Positions 1 through 8,693 of a stretch of DNA of 46,338 nucleotides are shown here, in pieces. The number at the start of each line of letters is the position of its first letter. Within the stretch, counting starts at the first letter, position 1. Origin of the DNA: RQOF01 sp964461135. Its GTDB lineage: Bacteria > Calditrichota > Calditrichia > RBG-13-44-9. The notes under the pieces were generated by a model. The model was not told the DNA's origin. It searched no databases and was given only the letters and a program-made list of their open reading frames with translations. Both the position numbers and the translations under genes were made by a program. Location: contig CAYWTB010000029.1 in assembly GCA_964461135.1 (NCBI GenBank), forward strand, positions 1 to 46,338. The letters are read 5' to 3'.

Positions 1-211
1 GGAAAAATCGCCAGAAATTCCGGTGCACCGAACGTAAAAATTCTTTCTGTCTGAGACCCCAGCACTCGCCTTGTGTATAACAACAGATAAGATCATGAAC
101 AATTAAGTGCTGGGGACGAGTTTAAGAATTTTAGTGAGATGCACCGTTGAATTTCCAGATTTTTCCTGACAGTCTTGATTTTTTGGTTCTTTTGCATCAA
201 GGCAAAAGAAC
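1..211 (+). repeat. Interspersed palindromic repeat, copy 1 (interrupted)
   Basis: Two arms, 1-30 and 140-166, are imperfect reverse complements meeting at a GGTGCACC-type centre. They are followed by a conserved tail ending in a perfect 10-bp hairpin: GTTCTTTTGC (186-195), loop ATCAAG, GCAAAAGAAC (202-211). The same module, without the central interruption, is at 21991-22085. No ORF is carried, so this is a non-autonomous repeat; the mobilising enzyme is unknown. Confidence 0.75.
31..139. mobile_element. Small inverted-repeat insert inside the palindrome
   Basis: About 109 bases absent from the copy at 21991 sit between the two palindrome arms. The insert has its own nested inverted repeats: CCCCAGCACT (57-66) against AGTGCTGGGG (106-115), and TAAAAATTCTT near 35 against AAGAATTTTA near 124. 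It looks like a MITE-sized element or an expanded loop. No target duplication is evident. Confidence 0.5.
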
Positions 212-678
212 AGGCAATCAGCGATTTGGTGACCTCGAATATTAGGAGTTTATTAAATTTTACTGAAAATGTCTATGATCTGTAATCTGTCAGCTTGAAC
301 ATACATTTCACAATTCGGATAAAGGTAAAAATAAGGTAAATCTTAAAAAAGGTTTTCCATGGGGTTACTTGCTATGCAATTTAATATTGTTTTTATCACA
401 TTCGGATCCATAGAATAAGGTATGTTTCTAATGAACCGCTTTTAAATATTGTAAAAATATTAAAATTAATGATTATACTTGCTTTTTGCTGAGTTAAGGA
501 CATAATCATTAAAATTTATATGTTTATTGCTTTGACTACCAAACTAAACGGGCTGTCAATGTCTCAGAAGGGACCACTTTGTGGCGAGCGATCAGTCTTC
601 TGGCACCAAGCAGGGCCTTTTCTATCAGATGTCAAAGGTATCTTTTGGCTTTTTGTAAATAGAACAGAACAATTTAAC
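212..678. other. Gene-free stretch
   Basis: No supported gene. It is AT-rich with scattered stops. A 60-codon plus-strand frame beginning at 520 has no ribosome site and no recognisable sequence, so it is not called. Confidence 0.5.
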
Positions 679-1539
679 TCATTTAACCTGGTAATCAATT
701 AATTCATACTCCTCGGAATAGTCTACCAGACCAATTTCCTGCGGGGACTCCTCAGTAGTAATCATTAAGTTTTGGATCCGGATAGACCGCTTTACCAATC
801 CAATGCCGGAGTAATAATCTGCCAGATGAATATCATTGTCCAACTCTCCGTTACTGTCCATATGGTACAGCCACTGCACCCGGTAGGTGAAGAAAGTCCC
901 TGCAGCTGTCTCCATAACCTTGGAATCATCTATTCTTTTTACAATCAGGAATGGGTTATTATAAGACCGGTAAAGCCATTCCGAACCGATTTTGAACGGA
1001 TATGAAATAACACATAGCGGGGGATGTTCATAATTCAGGAAGTCATTTGCTGACAGCGGGACAAAATAGTGACTATCGGTAAGCTGCTTGAGAAGCTCCC
1101 TGATATCTTTATATCGTCGGTTCTTAAACAAGATTTTTCCCCCCGCCAGCCTGGGCATGCTCATACCGGATCCCCGGTAAGCATATAGATATAAACCGTC
1201 CGGCTGATTGGCATAATAGGACTCACTGTAAAATTCCGGTTCAGTACCCTGTTTTAAGCGCTGCCGGAAACAGTAACTGTTAACCGAGTTGTCAAGCATC
1301 TGTTGTTTGCTGATGGTTACAATTGACTGTCCAGAAATTGATGTTTCCGGAATAACTGAAAGAACCGAATCGGGACGGGGATTAAAAAATTCAATTTGTG
1401 TTGAATATTCCCATTGGTTTCCCACTTCCAGAGGATACTGAAAGTTCTCATCCAGTTTCATCAGCTTATCCCCCTCCAACTGGCAGGACAGGAGAATAAC
1501 GGTTATAAGGAGCACGATCAAAAGGTATAAAGTTTTCAA
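679..1539 (-). CDS. Predicted lipoprotein, function unknown
   Basis: A secreted SPII lipoprotein of about 286 residues. The hydrophobic leader ends in a lipobox (ILLSC), after which the acylated Cys would anchor it to a membrane facing the periplasm or surface. The frame can be opened at an ATG at 1569, but a TTG at 1539 is preceded by GAAGGG six bases upstream and gives a clean leader starting MKTLYLLIV, so I prefer the TTG. The mature part contains 'YPLEVGNQWEYST', a phrase seen in FCB lipoproteins that report on sample layout, but I do not recognise a catalytic motif. It stands alone; the next same-strand gene ends at 1714. Confidence 0.7.
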   Translation of the reverse strand: MKTLYLLIVLLITVILLSCQLEGDKLMKLDENFQYPLEVGNQWEYSTQIEFFNPRPDSVLSVIPETSISGQSIVTISKQQMLDNSVNSYCFRQRLKQGTEPEFYSESYYANQPDGLYLYAYRGSGMSMPRLAGGKILFKNRRYKDIRELLKQLTDSHYFVPLSANDFLNYEHPPLCVISYPFKIGSEWLYRSYNNPFLIVKRIDDSKVMETAAGTFFTYRVQWLYHMDSNGELDNDIHLADYYSGIGLVKRSIRIQNLMITTEESPQEIGLVDYSEEYELIDYQVK

Positions 1540-1713
1540 GATTTTCCCTTCGCCGAGGTTAATACACATTTATGATTAACTTGTTTTTTACGGATCATTC
1601 CCTCGCGGTAATTCCGGGAGCTGGCATGGTGTAGAAAGATATTCCGTCACATCATATTGTTGAGAAAAATCAGAAAATATTCTTTTAAAATGCAACCCGC
1701 GGTACATTCTGTA

Positions 1714-2208
1714 TTATAGATCATAAAGTGTTTCATCGACCCGTGGTTTGGGCGTTCGGCGGCTGCTTTTGGTTTTGGTTTCCAATATAAGCGGTTCCTC
1801 ATTTTCCAGAAGGTCTCCCATCTCCGCCTCAATCTTTTCCGGATCCTCTCCCTTTTCCAGACGGGCGAGCGCTTCCTCCATACTAGCCCCCATTTTCAAA
1901 CCGGTAGCGTCACTCAGTTTGCGCATCAGCTGGGCGGCCTGCCGGGGATCATCTTCGTTTATTTTATCCGCCTCTTTTGCCAGCATCGCCATGGCCTTTT
2001 CCATTTTTGATTCATCAAAAGCCGGCATTCCCTCTTCCCCCGGTCCTTCTTCTTTGCGGCCGGATAAGGTGGCAAAAAGCGATACACGTTTCTGAAGATC
2101 GGGATTACCGCATTTGGGACAACTGGGGATTTTTTCCGTATTGACTGTCAAAGAGAAAAATTTATAAATAGTGTGACACGGTTTACAGTAAAATTCATAG
2201 ATCGGCAT
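1714..2208 (-). CDS. FmdB-family zinc ribbon protein
   Basis: A 164-residue protein whose first 45 residues are the FmdB/CxxC_CxxC_SSSS zinc ribbon: MPIYEFYC at the start, a first Cys pair (C8, C11) and a second (C30, C33), in the SCPKCG context that binds one zinc. The family is often annotated as 'regulatory', but its biochemical role is not firmly known. The remaining 120 residues are charged and helical (repeated Glu/Lys, 'EEALARLEKGEDPEKIEAEM'), longer than minimal FmdB proteins, with an arginine- and lysine-rich end. The start at 2208 has AAAGGA about ten bases upstream. It has no signal peptide, so it is cytoplasmic. It is probably transcribed on its own, since the upstream neighbour is nearly 400 bases away. 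Confidence 0.85.
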   Translation of the reverse strand: MPIYEFYCKPCHTIYKFFSLTVNTEKIPSCPKCGNPDLQKRVSLFATLSGRKEEGPGEEGMPAFDESKMEKAMAMLAKEADKINEDDPRQAAQLMRKLSDATGLKMGASMEEALARLEKGEDPEKIEAEMGDLLENEEPLILETKTKSSRRTPKPRVDETLYDL

Positions 2209-2398
2209 AACTGAAATTCCTTTTTATAAGCTTTGACTAAAATATAAACAGGACTTTTCCGCAGAATCAACTTGAAATATATACTCCGAACGAGATTTAA
2301 GAAAAAACTAGGTGTTATGTTTCAAAAATAAATTGCATATATCTACTTTGATGCAGTGGATGACAGGATTGGTAAATTGATCTGTATATTTTTTGATT

Positions 2399-2510
2399 AC
2401 ACGGAGAGGCACGGTGTAAAGATGGAGAGACACAGAGAAGGTAAATCAATAAATGATTTGGAAAAAAATTCTGTGGAACTTCGTGAATGCTCCGTGTATC
2501 TCCGTGTTCC
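2399..2510. repeat. Intergenic palindromic repeat, 'cacagag' family, copy 1
   Basis: The left arm carries ACACGGAGAGGCACGG and later GAGACACAGAG. The right arm CTCCGTGTATCTCCGTGTTCC (2490-2510) is its imperfect reverse complement. It belongs to the same class as 20645-20850. Just past it, 2515-2536 has a GATCCCAGGGAAGGATAAT stretch that recurs inside the 29697-34254 repeats, so this gap (2209-2591) is a mosaic of repeats. A 94-codon frame over it is repeat-derived. Confidence 0.6.
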
Positions 2511-2591
2511 CTAATCGATCCCAGGGAAGGATAATTATGATTAAATCTTATGGAGACTATCCCCCCCGGGACAATGAAACTCATTGAATTA

Positions 2592-4163
2592 TCATTCAAT
2601 ATTGAAAATACAGGCAGTCTGGTAGCTTTCTCCCCACTGGTTGGTGGTTTTCACCATTATTCTGTGTAGTCCCGGTTTCAGATCGGCCGGCAACGGTGCA
2701 CGCCAGATATGGACTGAGGGCATCGGCTTTATCCAGCTCAGATAAAAGTCCGGATATTTGCCATGCAATCCCACGAAAAACGGATCCCGGGATATTTCCC
2801 GGGTCATAGCAACGCCCGGGCGACTATCAATTTGGCATTCAACCACGGATTTTTCATTACCATCAAAAACATTGACGATGATGGATGTTTCGGCCAGTGC
2901 TTTCTGCTCAATGGTACCCGCCGGCCAGGAAATTCTCAGCTGAAAATCAATTCCCTGATCAGCCGGCTTGTACTTTTCACGGAATCCGGTTCCGGAAAAA
3001 GAAAATATATGGTATCCGTTGGGAGTTCCGTCTCTTTCTTCCGTTACTGGAATATTCCGGATGTCGGGCGGACCGCTCCACCAGGAACCGGATACCGCCC
3101 CGCATATGATCTCATGCAACGGCGGCTCCCCCATCCAGTTTTGCTCAGCTGTCAGAAATTCATGTTCAATCATATGCATATGTCCGGCCAGCGCCAAAAG
3201 ATTCCGCCGCTCCTTAAGCAGAATAGACAGGGAATCCCGGTCTATGACCTGCAGTGAAGGATGGGAACCCACAAAGGTCCACAGCGGGAAATGCATATTC
3301 ATGACAATCAGGTGATCTTTGGGAATATAAGAGAGGTAATTTTCCAGCCATTTCAATTGTTTTTCTCCAATTTGACCCCGGAATTGGGGAGCACCCTCCT
3401 CATTTCTGCCCAGATAATCCATCACATCAAAGGCAATAAAATGAACTTTGCCGTATTCAAAAGCATAATACGGCGGGCCAAAGTGACTCTTGAAGGTTTC
3501 CAGTGCATAGCGATCTTCCGCCGCATCATAATTGGTATCGTGATTGCCGGGAACATGATAAAAGGGGATACCGCTCTCTGCAATGACATTGATATACTCC
3601 CCGTACAGGGACAGATCATCATACATGATGTCACCCAACACAATTCCGAAAGCTGCCTTTGAATCAACAATTTCATAAATCACATCGTCCCGGATATACC
3701 CGATTTCCAGAAAGTTGCGTGGCTGGGGGTCTGCAAAAACGACAGCCGTGAAGGTATCCTGCGGCTGACTGGCAAAGAGGGGAAAGTCCAGGCTGGCCGG
3801 CAACGGTCCGGTTGGGTCAACACCATGGTATTTCAAAGGAGGCGATCCGGCCGGCTGATGAATATAATAAAATTGCGGCAGATTGTGGGAATTCAGCGGG
3901 ACTTGCCAGGCAGCCGGTTTAATGATGAAAATAATGGTTTCATCTGTTACCGGTAACCGGTAACGACCATTACGGTCGGTCTTTACCACTTCCAGCTGAT
4001 TGGATACCAGGATCCCTTCAATTCCTTTTTCTCCGGGGTCCGGTTTCAGATTACGGTTTGTGTCGTAAAAGACGGTACCCTTTACGATATCATTCTGGGT
4101 ATAAGCTGATCGAATACATAATAGAACAGTTGTAATGAGTATCATGCAGCGGATATATGTCAT
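2592..4163 (-). CDS. Secreted calcineurin-like phosphoesterase
   Basis: A 523-residue metallophosphoesterase exported by a signal peptide (about residues 1-22, ending SAYTQ). Residues 25-130 form a beta-rich N-terminal domain with an SdrD-like start ('GTVFYDTNRN'). The catalytic metallophosphatase core spans about 135-335: DPQ at 145-147 (Asp, with Gln where many members have His), GDIMYD at 177-182, GNHD at 206-209, MH at 290-291 and GHMH at 327-330. All of these are two-metal ligands. The last 180 residues match the C-terminal domain usual in this three-domain family (MetallophosN, Metallophos, MetallophosC). The substrate is not predictable; a periplasmic phosphomono- or phosphodiesterase is likely. 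The start has AAGGAG six bases upstream. The peptidase gene behind which it lies ends only 15 bases upstream, so the two are probably co-transcribed. Confidence 0.9.
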   Translation of the reverse strand: MTYIRCMILITTVLLCIRSAYTQNDIVKGTVFYDTNRNLKPDPGEKGIEGILVSNQLEVVKTDRNGRYRLPVTDETIIFIIKPAAWQVPLNSHNLPQFYYIHQPAGSPPLKYHGVDPTGPLPASLDFPLFASQPQDTFTAVVFADPQPRNFLEIGYIRDDVIYEIVDSKAAFGIVLGDIMYDDLSLYGEYINVIAESGIPFYHVPGNHDTNYDAAEDRYALETFKSHFGPPYYAFEYGKVHFIAFDVMDYLGRNEEGAPQFRGQIGEKQLKWLENYLSYIPKDHLIVMNMHFPLWTFVGSHPSLQVIDRDSLSILLKERRNLLALAGHMHMIEHEFLTAEQNWMGEPPLHEIICGAVSGSWWSGPPDIRNIPVTEERDGTPNGYHIFSFSGTGFREKYKPADQGIDFQLRISWPAGTIEQKALAETSIIVNVFDGNEKSVVECQIDSRPGVAMTREISRDPFFVGLHGKYPDFYLSWIKPMPSVHIWRAPLPADLKPGLHRIMVKTTNQWGESYQTACIFNIE

Positions 4164-4178
4164 TATGTCTCCTTATTT

Positions 4179-5648
4179 TTAAATTTTAACCCGATGTTTC
4201 CTGCATCCCGGGCAGAACCCGCCAGGTAGCATGTGATGCCGTAGATGCATCAAAACGGCCGGGCCAGCGGATCCCAAGGCCGGCAGGATACGGGGTTTCG
4301 TCTTAAGAATCGCCAGCACCGTCTCAGGCAGGTATTTCCTGTTTATAATAACGGTGTAAACATATTTATCAAACCAGTTATTATACATGGTCCAGTAACC
4401 CTTATCTCCGGTATCCGCACCCCATGAATTTTCCACCCTCCATTTCATCGCCCGTCCTTTTACAGTATCCACTCCCACAAATGCCATGGCATGGTTGGCG
4501 GTGCTGGCGCGGTATTGTATCCGGTCTGCTTTGGTCATGCGGTCAGTTATTCCCAACAGAGATTCGTAGTCATATATTCCTTCAGCCATGATGCCATGGG
4601 CACGCTCCATCTGCCAGCTGTCATCCGCAGCAAACCATACCGGTTCCCTGTTAAGAAGTGATTTTAAAACATAGTCCCTGATATTATCCATTTCCAGGTT
4701 GATAAAAGTCAAATCGGTCTGATCCGCCAGATTACGGCGAAAATTCACCTGGTATAGTTTGCCGAAAGGATGAGCCGGATAATTAAAGAAAATGACATAA
4801 TCATTTAGATTTATTCCTACAGCATCATGATAGAACTGAACCGGTGTATAATTGTTTTCGTGAACAAGGTGTTCCTTGTCCTCATATCTCCAGTTAAACT
4901 CTTGCGGTGGCATTCCCAGATTAATCACCAGCAGTTTATATACTTTTTTCAACATCTCGGTTTTCTGCTGGCGCAGTTCTGCTTCTTTTTTACCATTCGC
5001 CACCATATGACGTAGAATGGAGGCATCCTGCCGTGCCAGGAATTTAATATTTTTATTGAGCCAGCGCGAATTTTCGCTGTTTTTTGTTTCCGGCATGAGT
5101 CCTTTGGGAACTACGCCATACTTTTCGATCAGGCCGGTTGCATAATTCCACCATCCGCCATCACCCAGCGGGTCATCCAGAAGCGTCTGCAGTTCTCGGT
5201 CCTGAATATCACGGTTTCGCAATTGCATGACTGATTCCAGGAAAAAATTATATTTTTCCAGCTTGTCCCAGAAAAACAAATATGATTCTGAAAATTCAAA
5301 GGACTCCAGGTTGAATTTTTCCCGTGCCACCGGCCGCATCAGATTGAGTGCAGCATACATCCAGCAACGTCCGCTTTTTTTCTGATCGGTAACCCCCTTA
5401 ACATCGGTCATAATATTGAAGACATCATTATAACTATTGATAATATTTCGATTCAGAGCCAGATCATTCACCTGGTTGTTGGTGACTGCATTCATAACTG
5501 CCCGGGTTTGTGCATCCATCTGCAGGGAATTTTGCAGATCAGTTAATATTTGCCGGTTTAAGCCCGTTGGGTTTTGAGTGATTCCGGTAACCACCCATGA
5601 CAGTAAGATCAAAAGGCTCCAGAATTTGCTGTTCCCGTAGATATTCAT
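4179..5648 (-). CDS. Bleomycin hydrolase / aminopeptidase C-type C1 peptidase (3' frameshift)
   Basis: A papain-fold cysteine aminopeptidase of the C1B family with a signal peptide (residues 1-25), so it acts in the periplasm, unlike the cytoplasmic PepC of Gram-positives. The catalytic set is present: Gln89 and Cys95 in 'DQKKSGRCWMYA', His386 in 'NHAMAFVGV', Asn407 in 'WRVENSWG'. Family members end in a short arm, LPAWDP plus a few residues, that reaches into the active site and limits the enzyme to aminopeptidase action. Here the frame reads LPALGSAGP and runs on to 4179. Removing one T of the pair at 4276-4277 restores LPAWDPLARPF and a stop at 4250-4252. So the true 3' end is probably 4250, and the annotated tail results from a one-base frameshift or a sequencing error. 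It is followed at 15 bases by the phosphoesterase. Confidence 0.9.
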   Translation of the reverse strand: MNIYGNSKFWSLLILLSWVVTGITQNPTGLNRQILTDLQNSLQMDAQTRAVMNAVTNNQVNDLALNRNIINSYNDVFNIMTDVKGVTDQKKSGRCWMYAALNLMRPVAREKFNLESFEFSESYLFFWDKLEKYNFFLESVMQLRNRDIQDRELQTLLDDPLGDGGWWNYATGLIEKYGVVPKGLMPETKNSENSRWLNKNIKFLARQDASILRHMVANGKKEAELRQQKTEMLKKVYKLLVINLGMPPQEFNWRYEDKEHLVHENNYTPVQFYHDAVGINLNDYVIFFNYPAHPFGKLYQVNFRRNLADQTDLTFINLEMDNIRDYVLKSLLNREPVWFAADDSWQMERAHGIMAEGIYDYESLLGITDRMTKADRIQYRASTANHAMAFVGVDTVKGRAMKWRVENSWGADTGDKGYWTMYNNWFDKYVYTVIINRKYLPETVLAILKTKPRILPALGSAGPAVLMHLRHHMLPGGFCPGCRKHRVKI

Positions 5649-6056
5649 TGCAGTTCTCCTGTAATATGAAAAAGCTTTTCAGTGAAACCTGTTAATCAAA
5701 AAACAGGTATATGGTAAAATAAATATAAGTAATTCAAAACAACAGGAAGATGCAAGATTCAGTTTTTTTCTGCAAATTGAATTTCAGTAAAAATGATCTT
5801 ACCGCATTGAAGTTTTCTAATGTTTTGAAAAAGTGGATTCAAAGATGTTGTGGGTTGTTTGTCAGAGTATGGTAGCTGGAAAATCACCATTGTGAACCGG
5901 AGTACTGACAGCCCCTCGGGAATGATAAATCCACACCGGTTAATCATACCATGCAATTCTCTGTTTTAATATAAAATTGGTTGTAATTTTCGGATTTATC
6001 CTTATTATTCGGGTTGTCAATAGGAATTTCATCCTAACAACATAAAGGAAAATTGC
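5649..6056. other. Divergent intergenic region
   Basis: About 400 bases separate the divergently transcribed cysteine peptidase and M3 peptidase. Minus-strand frames here (65 and 102 codons) lack ribosome sites and family resemblance and are not called. It should hold promoters for both genes; the plus-strand candidate is listed separately. Confidence 0.5.
5981..6008 (+). promoter_or_regulatory. Candidate sigma-70-like promoter for the M3 peptidase
   Basis: TTGTAA at 5981-5986, a 16-base spacer and TATTAT at 6003-6008, about 50 bases before the start codon. This rests on consensus only; AT-rich DNA gives such matches by chance. Confidence 0.3.
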
Positions 6057-8156
6057 ATGAAAAAAGCAGCTGTTTTGTCTCTCCTGATTTTTTCTATTAT
6101 CGTCTTCTGTTCCCGCCCGGGCAAAAACCCGTTTTTCAGTGAATATGATACCTCTTTTCAGACACCTCCTTTCACTCAGATAAAAGAATCGCATTTTATG
6201 CCGGCGTTTATTGAAGGAATGAAACAGCAGAAAGAGGAAATTGAGCAAATTATTGCTAATCCCGCAGAAGCCAACTTAAAAAATACGATAGAAGCGCTGG
6301 AATACAGCGGTGAACTGCTGACCAGAGTTCAGAATGTTTTCTATAATCTGACATCCGCCAGCACGAATGATGAAATCCAGCAAATTTCCAGGCAAGTCGC
6401 TCCCCTGCTCTCTAAGCATCAGGATGATATCCTGTTAAATGAAAAACTTTTTCAGCGTGTAAAAACTGTTTACCGGAAAAAGGATGAATTAAATCTGACA
6501 CCGGAGCAGGGTAGGCTGCTGGAAGAATATTATAAGGATTTTGTGAGGGGAGGTGCCAATCTTCCGCACGAAAGCCAGACGGAATTACGGGAAATAAACA
6601 AGGAACTGTCATTATTGTCAATTCAGTTTGGTGAGAATGTGCTGAAAGAAGATAATTCATTTGAGCTTGTTATTGAAAAGGAAACCGATCTGGCTGGTTT
6701 ACCTGCAGCTTTTGTGGCGGCGGTGGCGGAAACGGGTGTGGAAAAGGGGTATGCCGGAAAATGGGTGTTTACCCTCCACAAACCCAGCATGATGCCGTTT
6801 CTGCAATATTCGGATAAACGGGATTTACGCGAAAAGATTTTCCGTGCATACATCAATCGCGGAAATAATGAAAATGAATATGATAACAAAAAAATTTTAA
6901 CCCGAATGGTAGCTCTGAGAGTTCGAAAAGCCAATCTGCTGGGATATAAGACCCATGCGGATTTTGTGCTGGAAGAAAATATGGCCGGACATCCCGATGC
7001 GGTCTACAATTTGCTGGGTCGGTTATGGAATCCTGCGCTGGAGAAAGCGAAACGTGAGGCTGCCGTTCTGCAGGAGATGATCAGGAAAGAAGGCCATTCC
7101 TTCAAGCTTCAGCCGTGGGATTGGTGGTATTACACGGAAAAAGTGAAAAAAGAAAAATACCAGCTGGATGATGAGACCCTGCGGCCCTATTTCAAACTGG
7201 ACAATGTTCGTGAAGGCGCCTTTATGGTAGCAAATAAACTTTGGGGAATCCGCTTCGAAGAAAGAAAAGGTATTCCGGTATACCATCCGGAGGTTAAGGT
7301 TTTTGAGGTGAAAGAAGCAGACGGTTCGCATCTGGGGATTCTGTATGCGGATTACCACCCCCGTGCCTCAAAGAGAGGCGGTGCCTGGATGAATGCATAT
7401 CGTAAACAGTATGTAAAAAACGGGGAAAATATTACTCCGATTGTGACAAACGTATTCAATTTTACCAGGCCGGCGGGAGAGACTCCTTCTCTGCTCAGCT
7501 GGGATGAAGTGAGTACCCTGTTCCATGAATTTGGTCATGCCCTGCACGGACTCTTATCAAACTCAACCTACCCGAGCCTTTCAGGTACTGATGTTCCCCG
7601 TGATTTTGTGGAATTACCCTCACAGATTATGGAAAACTGGGCTTCGGAACCCAAGGTTTTAAAAATGTATGCCCGGCATTATCAGACCGGTGAGCCGATT
7701 CCATCTGAATTAATCAGTAAAATTGAAAAGTCGGCAAAATTTAATAAGGGTTTTGAAACGGTTGAATTACTGGCTGCTTCATTTCTGGATATGGACTGGC
7801 ACACCTTGAGAGTTCCCGATGTAAAAGATGTAATTGAATTTGAAAATAATTCCATGAATAAAATAGGATTGATTCCGGAAATCGTGGTACGGTATCGAAG
7901 CCCTTACTTCCGGCATATTTTTGCCGGGGGTTATTCTTCCGGTTACTACAGTTATATCTGGGCGGAGGTACTGGATGCCGATGCATACCAGGCTTTCAGG
8001 GAAACTTCACTCTTCGATCTGAAAACGGCGAAGTCTTTTCGTGAAAACATTCTGGCCAGAGGAGGTACGGAAGATCCCATGGTTCTCTACAAACGTTTTC
8101 GTGGTGCGGACCCGTCTATTGAGCCCCTGTTGGAACGGAGGGGATTGAAAAACTGA
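6057..8156 (+). CDS. M3-family metallopeptidase lipoprotein (oligopeptidase A/Dcp type)
   Basis: A 699-residue zinc oligopeptidase of the M3 (thimet) family, which cleaves short peptides inside a closed channel. The zinc site HEFGH is at 490-494, and the third ligand Glu is at about 519 in 'FVELPSQIMENW', the usual 25-residue spacing. The family's substrate-side motifs 'YSSGYYSYIWAEVLDADAY' and 'YRSPYFRHIFAGGY' lie near the C-terminus. Length is normal for Dcp/PrlC. The N-terminus is a lipoprotein leader (IIVFCS, Cys18), so the enzyme is tethered in the envelope, as in Bacteroidetes relatives. The start has AAAGGA ten bases upstream. It is probably monocistronic, converging on the DoxX gene. 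Together with the cysteine aminopeptidase across the divergent gap, it suggests periplasmic peptide use. Confidence 0.93.
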   Translation: MKKAAVLSLLIFSIIVFCSRPGKNPFFSEYDTSFQTPPFTQIKESHFMPAFIEGMKQQKEEIEQIIANPAEANLKNTIEALEYSGELLTRVQNVFYNLTSASTNDEIQQISRQVAPLLSKHQDDILLNEKLFQRVKTVYRKKDELNLTPEQGRLLEEYYKDFVRGGANLPHESQTELREINKELSLLSIQFGENVLKEDNSFELVIEKETDLAGLPAAFVAAVAETGVEKGYAGKWVFTLHKPSMMPFLQYSDKRDLREKIFRAYINRGNNENEYDNKKILTRMVALRVRKANLLGYKTHADFVLEENMAGHPDAVYNLLGRLWNPALEKAKREAAVLQEMIRKEGHSFKLQPWDWWYYTEKVKKEKYQLDDETLRPYFKLDNVREGAFMVANKLWGIRFEERKGIPVYHPEVKVFEVKEADGSHLGILYADYHPRASKRGGAWMNAYRKQYVKNGENITPIVTNVFNFTRPAGETPSLLSWDEVSTLFHEFGHALHGLLSNSTYPSLSGTDVPRDFVELPSQIMENWASEPKVLKMYARHYQTGEPIPSELISKIEKSAKFNKGFETVELLAASFLDMDWHTLRVPDVKDVIEFENNSMNKIGLIPEIVVRYRSPYFRHIFAGGYSSGYYSYIWAEVLDADAYQAFRETSLFDLKTAKSFRENILARGGTEDPMVLYKRFRGADPSIEPLLERRGLKN

Positions 8157-8168
8157 GGTTTTTTTATT

Positions 8169-8207
8169 CATCCTGATGCCGGCACACAAATAACCGGTAT
8201 CAGGATG
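8169..8207. terminator. Stem-loop between convergent genes
   Basis: CATCCTGATGCCGG (8169-8182) pairs with CCGGTATCAGGATG (8194-8207) over 14 bp with one G-T pair and an 11-base loop. It lies between the ends of two convergent genes, so a bidirectional terminator is likely. Neither side has a good T-run in the right place, hence the low confidence. Confidence 0.4.
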
Positions 8208-8213
8208 TATGTT

Positions 8214-8657
8214 TCAGGACTGCAAATGACCATGTTTCTTCCTTAAGATAAAATCCACTGAAAACTGACCGGCGCCGGTCAGTAGTAAAAACAGGAAGAT
8301 AAAAAGATACAGCAATGCCAGTTCTTTCCTGGAGAAGGGATCTGCAGCATGGCGCAGGAAAGCGGCCGCCAGCATGGTAATACTCAGAAAAAAAGAAGAT
8401 GGCCGGGTCAGAAAGCCTACGGCCAAAAATAGTCCGCCAAAAAATTCTGAGATGCCTGCCATCCAGGCAAAAAATTCCGGAAAAGGAAATCCCAGACCGG
8501 AAACCAGGTTTATAAATGCTGGTGCCGGAGGGATCTTATTGATTCCGTGTCCAAAGGCTATAAATAAACCAATAAATATTCTCAGAAATAATATACCGCC
8601 ATTAAATGATAACCGGTTGACCTCCTCGCCGCCCATTATCCAGTCCGCTATCTTCAA
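8214..8657 (-). CDS. DoxX-family membrane protein
   Basis: A 147-residue inner-membrane protein with four hydrophobic segments and the DoxX signature: 'ILFLRIFIGLFIAFGHGINKI' as the first helix, then 'GISEFFGGLFLAVGFLTRPSSF' and a final helix before 'SVDFILRKK'. DoxX proteins are linked to terminal oxidases and redox stress in some bacteria, but the function here cannot be assigned. The start is TTG at 8657, with AAAGGA about nine bases upstream; no in-frame ATG is placed better. It begins 36 bases after the DUF1684 gene, so the two probably form a transcript. Confidence 0.85.
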   Translation of the reverse strand: MKIADWIMGGEEVNRLSFNGGILFLRIFIGLFIAFGHGINKIPPAPAFINLVSGLGFPFPEFFAWMAGISEFFGGLFLAVGFLTRPSSFFLSITMLAAAFLRHAADPFSRKELALLYLFIFLFLLLTGAGQFSVDFILRKKHGHLQS

Positions 8658-8693
8658 TTTATTTTCCTTTCTTACTGCGTTTCAATTATTTTC

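Noticed and set aside
1748..2095. 115-codon plus-strand frame opposite the FmdB gene
   Set aside because: Serine/arginine-rich shadow of a real gene on the other strand.
2315..2599. 94-codon minus-strand frame
   Set aside because: It lies over the 'cacagag' repeat and a repeat fragment; the translation is repeat-derived and has no ribosome site.
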